A DNA stretch of 64,000 nucleotides from Albugo candida (lineage: Eukaryota; Oomycota; Peronosporomycetes; Albuginales), in assembly GCA_040437565.1 (NCBI GenBank), contig JBDOQK010000062.1, positions 62,001 through 126,000 of the forward strand, written 5' to 3'. The notes under the pieces are model-generated. The model was not told the DNA's origin. It did not search any database and was given only the letters and a program-made list of their open reading frames with translations. Of the stretch, positions 1 to 9,372 are shown one piece after another; position 1 is the first letter of the stretch, and every line of letters begins with the position of its first letter. A program made the position numbers and the translations under genes.

Positions 1-41
1 CGAGCAGTCCCCGCTCAAAATACCGGTATAACCGGTTTTTT

Positions 42-1211
42 CTATTGCGATGTACGACCACGCAATGTATCCATTCCGTCGACAGCTCCAGCGACATTGA
101 GGATCGCATCGTACCATGAAACAGGAAACAGACGTATCAGGAAAAATAGCCACGGATACAGCATTCCTCTCCATCCACTCGCACACGAGATCAAAAGCGA
201 TTCACCACGAGTCATTGCGTTGAAAATGTTGCTTGCAACTTCTTCTTTGTCCAGCATTGGAGTCAGAAATTGTGAGATCTTCTTCTTCAGTGAGTCACCC
301 TCAAATGCACCTGCAAACATTCCCGTGTTCACTGCAATCGGACACACGAGCAGAGTACGAATGTGATCAAGTCCATCATGCTGAAGCTCCAAACGCACTA
401 AAGCGTCAAAATGTCAGTAAACCTTGCCTGCTACCTCAAATCTCGTACAGCTTTCGTGGAGTCCAATAGAAGCGGCTTTACTGGCGCAATAATCGCTCAA
501 TTTTGCACTGGAAACGAATCCCAACTGCATGAAAGAGGTGATGAGATATATAACTCTTCGCAGGTTACGAATTCTTACAATGGATGACACCGTCACAATC
601 ATCGCTTCTTTTGATTGTTTTAAAGAGGGTAATGCATGTTGAAGGATCCAGAATTGACCAAACACATTCACCTGAAAAGTTTGTCGAATTTGCTTGGTTG
701 TGAGGTCTTCCAGCTTGCATCCCGTGACAATCCCTAATGCCCACGCTCAGCATCGACATGTCCAATGCAGTATCCACGTACCCGCATTATTAATCACCAC
801 AGAAATCGGATGAGGAGCAACATCGCTTTTGATTTGGTCCATGCATTTGGCCACAGCGCTGAGAGAACAATTAGCGACAATAACCGCAGTGTACGACGCT
901 CACCTTTCATCCCCAATGTCACATTGATACGTACATACTCTCACGTTCCTTCCTTCCGTTAAGCTCTTCTCGACGCGTTCCAATCCTTCTCTGTCGATAT
1001 CAATCAAAACTAGAGTGATACCATCGAGTTGATCGCATAATTTGCGTGCTAAACACTGTCCCAATCCATTCGCTGCGCCCGTGATAACAATCACACGTTC
1101 ATTCGGTGCGGTTCTGTTGAAGAGTTCGACACGAGAGCTCTTCCTCCGCAGCCAATAAACCGCAACTACCGTCAGAATTGTAATAAAACCAGTCGCGTAG
1201 TCAGACAACAT
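42..1211 (-). CDS. Short-chain dehydrogenase/reductase, membrane-anchored (copy 1)
   Basis: NAD(P)-dependent short-chain dehydrogenase of the retinol/17-beta-hydroxysteroid dehydrogenase type. My model has five exons (1211..904, 858..782, 733..579, 524..449, 397..42) with 45-54 nt introns, all in phase, giving 323 aa. The cofactor loop TGAANGLG, the NNAG motif split by intron 2, and the active-site YCASK are all visible. A hydrophobic N-terminal segment (FITILTVVAVYWL) followed by basic residues suggests an ER or lipid-droplet membrane anchor. I start at the first ATG of the frame (MLSDYATG). A paralogue lies at 3213-4434 with the same intron positions, and the subtilase gene sits between them. 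The substrate cannot be told from sequence; a sterol, retinoid-like or fatty alcohol/aldehyde substrate is typical of the family. Confidence 0.85.
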
Positions 1212-1358
1212 CGAAACTTTAAATGGCAATTTGCACTGCAACTACGTATCAAAATCAAAAATGAAAAATTGAAAAGAAGGGCTGCAGGAAACCCTTTGAA
1301 AACCGAATCGCTGCGTAATAAGAAAAACACTGAACTTTATTCATCCAATTTTTTGATA

Positions 1359-3032
1359 TCACGCAAGCAGACCCCAAAAAAAGGCAAAAAATGTGATTGC
1401 AAACAGCTGAGAGGCTTGTATTTGGGTGCATAATGAAGCTGGAAGGAATTCAGGGTACTGATTCGGAGTCGATGGTTCGAGTTGTTGACGATTGAAACTG
1501 GAGCGCGATACAGCAGATGGCTTGACAACCTGTTGTTTAGCGATTTTGACTGCGCGCATAGCGTCAATGAGCCCGTGACCCAGCGCATTATTGGGGTATT
1601 CCGTCTCGGAAATGTTTCCGCAGTCGTACCCTGAGCTTTTAAGGGATTCCGTGGTGACAGAAGTGAGTAAGAGATCAAACAGCTGCATGCTTGTGAGGTT
1701 GGGATTCGCACTTAACGCCAGAGCAGCGACGCCTGCAACATGAGGTGCAGCCATACTCGTCCCAGTCTGTGTCCCATACGCGTCGTCCGAAAATGGGAGA
1801 GCTGAAAGGATGTCGTCTCCGGGTGCACATACGTCCGGTTTGATACGTGGTGTTCCATTTCCGCTGCTTTCAGTCGTATTTAGTGCACTGGGACCTTTGC
1901 CGCTGTACCATCCGATAGAACCGTCGAGTGTCATTGCGCCGACTGCAATCACATTTTCAAAATCGCCGGGCGCCACTGTCGATTCACACGCTGGGCCGTA
2001 ATTCCCATTGGCAAAGATGGGGAAAATATCGGCTTCGATCCAAACGCTAATGATAGTTTTCAGAAAATCAGATGAGAGGCTTCCGCCCCAGCTATTATTT
2101 ATGATATGTGGCGCTTTCGTGCAATCGGCCGAGTGAGAATTCGAGCGCATGTCTATCGGACACGTCATAAACTGAGCACATGCGAGTAGCGCGGACTCGG
2201 AGCAGTCTGTTGGCGTGCAGGCTTTACATGCGATCCATTGTGCACCAGGAGCGACTCCGATTCCTTCGAGTCCGACCATTATTCCGACAGTATGAGTGCC
2301 ATGCCCCAAGTCGTCGTAAGGCTCTTCCAAGCCATTCACTGCATCCATCCAGCCGTATTCTTCTCGGTAGTTGGCTGCGAGAGCCTCGTGGGTCGCACGA
2401 ACTCCGCTATCGATGCTACCCACGACGACATGTTGTCCACTGACTCCAAGTTTCCACGCATCATCAGCTCCGATTCGTTTCACGCCCCATGCTCCCAGTG
2501 AATGATTGACACTATGATCGGGGTTTTGTGTGATCGGCTTCATCATTGGAATGATTCGTTCGGGTCGTATTTCAGCGACATTTGAAATATTTGCAATTTG
2601 GCTCAAAAGATCGACGGAATTGGCTTCCAATGCGACTTGATTAGTGAGCCAAAAGCTCTCAAACGATAAATTGGATGATTCATTGGCGTTCGAAAGTGTG
2701 ATGTGATTGACATTCTCATTCAATACGGCTTTCACTTGTCGTTGGCGATCGATTGCATGCGAGCGAAGTCGTTGGACCACATTTTGAAGCTTATCCTCAC
2801 GTGAGGTCGAACGCGTTGTCTGAAGAACCGCTTGCTGATTCAATGAATTCATTACTGGGCGTATTCCCGACTTGAACGTTATGATCACTTTGGAGACTCC
2901 ATGCTCCTGAAGCTGTCGATACACTTTTGGATGGATTTTACATTGAGCGATAGAGAGGACTGTTAGAAGACCCACGAAAAAGCGGATGGGAGACATTTGA
3001 CGTCGATGTAAAAATGCATGTGGCAGAGCCAT
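1359..3032 (-). CDS. Secreted subtilisin-like serine protease (S8)
   Basis: Single-exon gene of 557 aa. The order is an N-terminal signal peptide (best from the internal Met13, MSPIRFFVGLLTVLSIAQ), an inhibitor-I9-like propeptide (about residues 40-160), then an S8 catalytic domain. The triad is visible: D208 in the IDSG motif, H244 in GHGTHT and S426 in GTSMAAPHVAG, with oxyanion Asn N344 in ANGN. The closest family flavour is bacillopeptidase F-like, judged from the NNSWGG segment. The C-terminus ends in about 17 hydrophobic residues after a Ser/Thr/Pro-rich linker, which could be a GPI-attachment signal or a membrane tail. It is likely exported and self-processed. Secreted subtilases are common in plant-pathogenic oomycetes; a role in infection is inference. 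Confidence 0.92.
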   Translation of the reverse strand: MALPHAFLHRRQMSPIRFFVGLLTVLSIAQCKIHPKVYRQLQEHGVSKVIITFKSGIRPVMNSLNQQAVLQTTRSTSREDKLQNVVQRLRSHAIDRQRQVKAVLNENVNHITLSNANESSNLSFESFWLTNQVALEANSVDLLSQIANISNVAEIRPERIIPMMKPITQNPDHSVNHSLGAWGVKRIGADDAWKLGVSGQHVVVGSIDSGVRATHEALAANYREEYGWMDAVNGLEEPYDDLGHGTHTVGIMVGLEGIGVAPGAQWIACKACTPTDCSESALLACAQFMTCPIDMRSNSHSADCTKAPHIINNSWGGSLSSDFLKTIISVWIEADIFPIFANGNYGPACESTVAPGDFENVIAVGAMTLDGSIGWYSGKGPSALNTTESSGNGTPRIKPDVCAPGDDILSALPFSDDAYGTQTGTSMAAPHVAGVAALALSANPNLTSMQLFDLLLTSVTTESLKSSGYDCGNISETEYPNNALGHGLIDAMRAVKIAKQQVVKPSAVSRSSFNRQQLEPSTPNQYPEFLPASLCTQIQASQLFAITFFAFFWGLLA

Positions 3033-3212
3033 CGGAAGCGAAACGAATCAAATTTGTATGAGAAACTAAATTCGACCGCTCAGAGCCGAAACCGACTCAT
3101 TTCAAAAAGGAACTCGAATGAATTTTATCGTTCCAAAAAAATAGTATCGTGCAATTAAGCTCAATTACAACACGCTCATAAAGTCGCCCAGCGCTAAAAC
3201 AGCATTTCGACG

Positions 3213-4434
3213 TTATTTGCTCCGCTTCACTTTCTCTGTGGCTTGAGGTCCTATGAAGGTATCCATACCGTGTTTTCCTCCGGCCAGGCCGATGATCCAG
3301 TCAAAGAAGGAAACTGGAAGGCACCGAATGAGATACAGCATCCATGGGTATGCGAATCCTCTCCATCCACCCGCACATGAAATCAAAATCTGATCTTCTG
3401 CGATCATCGCCTCAAAAATACGATGTGCCACTTGAGTCACATCAAGCAGAGGACTTACAAATCGCGTGAGTTTCTTGGAAAATTCATTGCCTTGGAACGC
3501 TCCAGCAAACATTCCAGTGTCCACACCAATTGGACAGACTAGCAGCATTTTTATTCGGTCGTTTGAATGCAATTCCAATCGCACTGGACACAGAGAGATT
3601 GTTGAGGGAAGGCTTTGAGTATGAGGCTTTTTCTCGTACAACTCTCATGGAAGGCGATAAGCGCTGCTTTGCTGGCACAATAGTCGGTTAGTTTGGCACT
3701 GGGAACCAATCCTAGCTGTTCGAGAAGGAGAGCGGTCGGATTAGTGCGTTAAGAGTTGGTCGAAGGCTTACGACGGAAGAGATGGTTACGATGTGTGCTA
3801 CTTTTGACATTTTCAATGAGGGAAGTATACATTGAAGTATCCAAAAGTGCGATAGGATGTTGACGTCAAAAACGCGACGTATTTGACAAGAAGTTAATGT
3901 TTGAAATTGACGACCCACTACTATTCCTGTACATAAAATTAGGATACAGCGGAGGGATGGTACGTGACAATGCGCACCTGCATTATTTATAATTGCTGTA
4001 ACCGATAGTGGTGCGATATCCTGCAGAATGTTATGAAAACAAGTTTGTACTTCTCTACACAGAGCGATCATAAAACTTAAAACGATATTATACGGTAGTA
4101 TGACTTATAAGACCTACGATTCATTTCCAATATCGCACGCATACGTTCGAACATCGTGATGTGGTGCGTTTGGAAGGGTAGAGACTAGATCATCCATCCC
4201 CTTCTCGTCAATGTCGATGAGAATTAACAATAGGTGATCGAGCTGCTCCCATAGTTTAAGCGACAACGATAGCCCGATCCCGTGTGCCGCTCCAGTGATT
4301 AAAATCACCTGATGGTTCCGTCTCCATTTCGCGAGATGCTGTACTCGCGCATTCACACGGTGCAACTTTGTATAAGCGTAACAAACAGCAAGCGCAAGAA
4401 GGATCCAGTATCCATAATCTATTAAACCTTGCAT
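3213..4434 (-). CDS. Short-chain dehydrogenase/reductase, membrane-anchored (copy 2)
   Basis: Paralogue of the gene at 42-1211 and on the same strand. Exons are 4434..4118, 4075..3978, 3926..3772, 3715..3640 and 3583..3213 (338 aa), all in phase, with introns of 42-56 nt. Exons 3 and 4 have exactly the same lengths (155 and 76 nt) as in copy 1, so the duplication postdates the introns. It has TGAAHGIG, NNAG and YCASK motifs, an N-terminal hydrophobic anchor (YWILLALAVCYAY), and a basic C-terminus. Exon 2 is 21 nt longer than in copy 1, a seven-residue insertion before NNAG. Start is the first ATG (MQGLIDYGY). The substrate is unknown. Confidence 0.85.
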
Positions 4435-5228
4435 TTCGTAAATGTAATTAGCCAATACGTGACGAGATCACACGGCACCATTGCGCAAGATTCGAAGAAC
4501 TGGCTTGCTGGCAAAGCAGTACCTAAGAGCCAGCTTGATGAGCAACGTTGAACGTAAAAGGTAAGCAGCCGAGTGCGATCGAGAGTGTACACAAGGATCA
4601 ATCATGTTGTTACAGTTATACAGGAACAGAAGAACGAAAGTACTCGAATAAAGTAAAACGGAAAAGAGGTACTTTAATTTATTATGGAGCCGATTGAAAT
4701 TCGATCTCATATGTCAGTGCCAATGACACGTACGATGTGTACTTACTCTTGACTTCCGCACGTGTACAATCACCCCATCTGTCTTATCACGCTTACAATC
4801 AAAATTCAGTCGTTGACATCACCGAAAACTGGGTCCTAGTCGCTTGGCATAATCGTTATTGCCGATTATCAACCTTATAAACGCACGGACTTGGTTTTAT
4901 TGTATAGGGGTGACTCTATACCAGATCAGTGCAGCTAAGTGCGCCCATCACAGCACACTATTACTAGAGCTACCTTCTTAGAAAAGCCAGATCACACTGG
5001 ATAAAAATGTCAGTAGATTTGAAATCCCTCTTTTTCCTAACAATGCGTCTAAACCAACCCTTCTGATATAAGTATAAATACATAGAGGTACAAAGGGTTG
5101 TGGTAAGGCGCACCGTTTTTCCCGCATTTGTACTGGCTTCTTCACATTCGCAAACTTGAATCTGCACAGTGCAGTCTTTTCAAACCAAATCATTCACACT
5201 CATCGAACAAACTGTGCACTCTGACATA
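4435..5228. other. Intergenic, divergent promoters
   Basis: About 0.8 kb between the divergently transcribed dehydrogenase (minus) and Cys/His protein gene (plus). Only short out-of-context frames are seen. No repeat or RNA gene is recognised. Confidence 0.6.
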
Positions 5229-5756
5229 ATGGCGGTTGAGATTGAGATCGCACCAAGAAGACTGGTATCTTCGTATACGTTTTGTATCACAGCTACAGGT
5301 GAATCGAATTCGCTCCCTGAGTCAAATCGCTGTCGATACAAGACTGGGAAATGTATCAATATGCGCTCACAGAAAAGGAATGGACAACCGCATCATCTTT
5401 GTCGCTATCATCGGGAGAAAGCCAATCGCATACAACGAAAATTTGATCGACAAAAACGAGAAAGTGGACGGACACGAAGAGTGGCCTCACGAGAGACTTT
5501 TACCACCGATAGATATGAAGGTCCGGCCCTGCCCCATAAAACTCAAGTGTCCACAGATATTAAAGGATTCTCGGATTCTGATTCCAGTCGATTCTCTAAT
5601 GACAGTGACGCCAGCATGCTAGGAGACTTGTGGAAGGAAATACCAAAAGCTGTGGTGGATTTGTATTCGACTACAGTGACTCAAGGAGGTCTAGTCACGA
5701 ATGACCAGTTCTCTTACGATGAATTAGTCTTTCTACGCTCGGCAATTATGGACTAG
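5229..5756 (+). CDS. Small Cys/His-motif protein, putative zinc-binding
   Basis: Single-exon gene of 175 aa starting at ATG in the context CATAATGGCG. The notable part is residues 33-75: a C-x6-C-x15-C-x2-H arrangement (C35, C42, C58, H61) followed by a strongly basic stretch with the shape KANRIQRKFDRQKR. I remember similar compact Cys/His plus basic modules in oomycete proteins of unknown function, but I cannot name a family, so this is a weak analogy. The middle is Ser/Asp rich and acidic. The layout of a metal-binding knuckle, a basic arm and an acidic tail fits a nuclear nucleic-acid-binding protein, which is inference. Confidence 0.65.
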   Translation: MAVEIEIAPRRLVSSYTFCITATGESNSLPESNRCRYKTGKCINMRSQKRNGQPHHLCRYHREKANRIQRKFDRQKRESGRTRRVASRETFTTDRYEGPALPHKTQVSTDIKGFSDSDSSRFSNDSDASMLGDLWKEIPKAVVDLYSTTVTQGGLVTNDQFSYDELVFLRSAIMD

Positions 5757-6196
5757 CAGTGCAGATGGTTTTTAAAGACATTATTATAAAATTATGCAAG
5801 TGATTGTGGTCCGTCATTAGCAACCTATGCGTAAGGGAAACGCAGTATCGAAACGGCTATGAACGAAATTTAGCTCATATAAATGACGATACAGTATTAT
5901 AAATTGCATGTCAATCACTATGTTTGAATACGATGTGTTTATTAGTTTCAGCATTGTTTTTCGTGATATTGGATGTTGCCCTTGATCATCTACGTGTATA
6001 TACTTATTCAAAATATGTGTCAAGTGTACTATAACACTCACGATACCAACACATCAGACTGGTAGACAATCACCGTCAAGACATTATTGATCTGGTCCCA
6101 ATCGCACCGATCATGATACCTCGCTGTTGCGCACTAGGGGAAGGGGAACGTTTAAATATTCTCACTGTCGTTACACCACATAATATGCGCACCGTC
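5757..6196. other. Intergenic, convergent 3' ends
   Basis: AT-rich spacer between two convergent genes. No coding or structured RNA feature is recognised. Confidence 0.6.
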
Positions 6197-8818
6197 TCAC
6201 ATAGGGACGATTTTATGCGTACCGGTATGACTTGACATCACCCACGTGTCAGATAATGTCGTGGGACGGTACCGGAACGCATTCACAACACCCAACAAGT
6301 GTACCGCTTTCTCGGACGCTTTGACCATGATAGAAGCGCTTCTATCCGTTTTTGGAGGTGGACTTGCGGCACGCACACTTGGACCCTGGACTCTATCGTT
6401 TCTATAATATAATATTTGGAGTTGAGTTAGCCATTCGACAGTTTGTTTGATGGTTTCTTTACATAGAGCCTCTGCATATATAATTTCATTCTTGAAGAGC
6501 ATATTTTCAGCAAGTTGTTGCGCTTTTCTGATAAATTCTTCATAACCCATCTCTTTACCCTCACTACATTCACAAGCTGCTTGCACTGTAACCCACATCA
6601 CGTCAAGTAGTGGCCATAAAAACGATAGATTGAACTGCACAAGACGGCATCGTTTCCAAGCACTCCAATCGATCGAGTATACCTTAGATGCCTCTGTACT
6701 TAATATACTCACACATTCAAGCCTTGCAAGCAATGTCTCCACTTCAGGTATACAGATTTTCGGATTGGGATGATAGACAAGCTGGCTTAAAAACCGCAAT
6801 AGAAATTGAGTCGTTGGTAGTAGTTCTACATGATGAATGGCAGTCGTGTTTGTACTCCAAATTCCGTTCCTAACATTTGCGCGGAAAGAGTGGATGGCTC
6901 CAAATACAGCCATTTGAGGTACAAAGTGGTGTGCAAGTTGATTCCGATAATAATCGATCTCTAAAATGTGGGATGGCGGCATTCCTGATGGCAAGAAACA
7001 GATTTTAGTGCCGTGAATGGGCAAATCTAGTATTGATACTGCAGGCTTCCATATTTTATGCAAGTCATCCGAGAGGTGTGTTGTTGGAATGTGTCGAAGA
7101 TTGAGTTCCTTTATTAACCAATCGATATACGCTTCTAATACATCACAACTCATAGAAGAACGTTTCCACAGCAAAATAGACGCGATAATAGAGGTACTTG
7201 TGACAGTGCAAAGTTGTTGTAACCGACATCCAATGATATCTGCGACGTTATCGACTTTATCTTGAGCTTGCAAAGCGACACTCTTTCCGAAACGAAGGTA
7301 CGCGCGCCCGCAATTTGTAGAGAACAAGTTCCTAACCGATCGAAACAAGTGATACAAACTCTCTCTCTGCTTTTTCTTCCCAAGTCGTTGATTGGCGTAT
7401 TCTTTCACTTCCAAAATACGGTCATAATCAAGTGAAATAGGCACAAGCCAAATTGTTTTGGGCTTTTCCTGATTTCGAGGAAGTCGTACGTAATCGTGGA
7501 GTAATGACAAAAAACCCATTTTGAGCTGACTCACTCGACCCACACGAGACCGACCACCTTCCAAAAACACTTCGAGGGGGTTGTTATCGTCTACGAGCTC
7601 ATGAACGTAGGCTGATAAAATGCATTTATATAGCACATCATTTCCCCAGCTCCGGCGCATGAAGAAGCTGCCATTAGCACGCAGAAAAGTTCCAACAATA
7701 GGAAGGTCCATGTTGTCTCCGGCCGCTATACGAGGAATGGGAAGACCATATGCGAAACAGAGATAGCTGATTATCAGATAATCCAGATGCGTTTTGTGAG
7801 TTGGAATGTAAATCATTCCGAAATGGCATCCTTCCTTCTTCGCTTGAGCAATCAAAGCATGGATACTTTGGATTCCAACGATATCAACGTCAATGCCTTG
7901 GAATAAGACACGCCAGAGTTTGGATAAAAGCCAGCCGAAAAATCGCACTGCAGGGAAATACAAATTGGAATGCAGTTTTGCCAGTACTATTCGGATGGAT
8001 TGGGTTTCGCGGTCCAGGACCGATTGAGATGTTCGTAACCGGTTTAGTACATTCCGACAATGTGTGTTGGAACTCAAAGATGGTCGCTCTTGCAGATTTT
8101 GATTGCATCTGGAGCACATACTGAAGATAATATCGAAGCAATTGCGATGGAAGAATTTTTTATTTGATTGTTCGACGACAGTCTGCTTGACCACGTGGTC
8201 CCAGAAACAACGTTCTTTGACAGTTGCCAGTAGCCATGATCTATTCACTATGTTCACGAAACGAGGTGTGCTGTATTCAACAGCTTGGTGGGCTCGAGTC
8301 TGCGCTGTATGTCGGAGAATGTTCAATCGATCTGAGCCAGAAGCATGGCATGTCTCGTCTGTAAATAAGGTTGGACACGCTATTTTGGGAAAAATGGGTG
8401 GTCGACCTAAATGGTGTCTTGACCACAAAAAATGGTTATTGCTGGACTTTGCTTTTAGTAAATGAACGGTACTTTGTCGATTCGAATCACCGCGATTGAC
8501 TTCTACATCAGTAACTTCAACTGCATTGGGCCACGTGGTTGGCCATATCGTCTCGTTTTGTTTTCTATCTGATCTCGCACATTTTTGCCGACGAGATAAT
8601 GTAAACTTATTGAAATTTGCGTAATCTTTGCGCTTAGGTATCCGAAAGGTTCTCTCGCTATCGTTCAAGTACTCTGTCTGATTGGGATGTATACCACCAC
8701 GGCAGTGTCGATATGTGGTTGTTTTTTTGCCCTTGATTTTTTTCCGGGTTGAAACACGTTTGCTGTCAGCGTGTGCAATAGAACTTCTAACCGGAATTTG
8801 GCTACTTTTGTCAGGCAT
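6197..8818 (-). CDS. Dihydroxyacetone-phosphate / glycerol-3-phosphate acyltransferase
   Basis: Intronless 873-aa protein of the GNPAT/PlsB acyltransferase branch, which acylates DHAP or glycerol-3-phosphate at the start of ether-lipid or phospholipid synthesis. All four acyltransferase blocks are present in order: HKTHLD (341-346, catalytic HX4D), GSFFMRR (383-389), FLEGGRSR (418-425) and LVPISLDYDR (458-467). The roughly 300-residue N-terminal extension is basic and low in recognisable domains. The C-terminal residues (HKIVPM) are not a classic PTS1 peroxisome signal, so location is open. Start is the ATG at 8818; no closer in-frame start makes better sense. The family call is firm; the choice between DHAP and G3P is not. 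Confidence 0.88.
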   Translation of the reverse strand: MPDKSSQIPVRSSIAHADSKRVSTRKKIKGKKTTTYRHCRGGIHPNQTEYLNDSERTFRIPKRKDYANFNKFTLSRRQKCARSDRKQNETIWPTTWPNAVEVTDVEVNRGDSNRQSTVHLLKAKSSNNHFLWSRHHLGRPPIFPKIACPTLFTDETCHASGSDRLNILRHTAQTRAHQAVEYSTPRFVNIVNRSWLLATVKERCFWDHVVKQTVVEQSNKKFFHRNCFDIIFSMCSRCNQNLQERPSLSSNTHCRNVLNRLRTSQSVLDRETQSIRIVLAKLHSNLYFPAVRFFGWLLSKLWRVLFQGIDVDIVGIQSIHALIAQAKKEGCHFGMIYIPTHKTHLDYLIISYLCFAYGLPIPRIAAGDNMDLPIVGTFLRANGSFFMRRSWGNDVLYKCILSAYVHELVDDNNPLEVFLEGGRSRVGRVSQLKMGFLSLLHDYVRLPRNQEKPKTIWLVPISLDYDRILEVKEYANQRLGKKKQRESLYHLFRSVRNLFSTNCGRAYLRFGKSVALQAQDKVDNVADIIGCRLQQLCTVTSTSIIASILLWKRSSMSCDVLEAYIDWLIKELNLRHIPTTHLSDDLHKIWKPAVSILDLPIHGTKICFLPSGMPPSHILEIDYYRNQLAHHFVPQMAVFGAIHSFRANVRNGIWSTNTTAIHHVELLPTTQFLLRFLSQLVYHPNPKICIPEVETLLARLECVSILSTEASKVYSIDWSAWKRCRLVQFNLSFLWPLLDVMWVTVQAACECSEGKEMGYEEFIRKAQQLAENMLFKNEIIYAEALCKETIKQTVEWLTQLQILYYRNDRVQGPSVRAASPPPKTDRSASIMVKASEKAVHLLGVVNAFRYRPTTLSDTWVMSSHTGTHKIVPM

Positions 8819-9372
8819 TTGAGATCAGCTCTCCAACCTTGAACAGCGGCTTGTATTTTGGATTATATTTGTGACAACCGTCCAAGCTTGTATTGTGGAT
8901 GTATCAGTACTATAATTTTTGCGACTCGTAATCGAGGCAATACGGTGATCAGACATACTACTATTGTGGGAAACATTGCAAAAGGTAATACGCCAGAGCA
9001 AAAGTGGATCTTGCCCTATCGATATAATGTCTGAAAGGTGAAATCAATTGCGGCTTCCTCAATCGACCAGTTGCATGTTTGTATGTTTGTGTACAACTGA
9101 CTGATTTCTGATCACAATCGAACAAACAAAAAGTATACACACGCATCCATGCAGGCGACACGATGTCAAACATGTGAGCATCCCACACGCAGCGAAATAC
9201 CCTTTTGTGCTGCTTTTATATCTTATTCCACGTGCAAGACCAATTTATCCTGGAAGGTTCTGGTACGTATGCTTAATCTTTGACCGCTTGCAACTCGCAA
9301 ACAGCAAACTTTCGATAGGATGAAGTTGCACGGCAATCGTACATGCGGATAATTTCTTCGCCTCCGACAACC
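8819..9372. other. Intergenic, divergent promoters
   Basis: Spacer between the acyltransferase (minus) and the NIPA transporter (plus). The short frames here have no family features. Confidence 0.55.

Noticed and set aside
6197-8818. Peroxisomal targeting signal at the acyltransferase C-terminus
   Set aside because: The last residues do not fit the SKL-type consensus, so peroxisomal location is not claimed.
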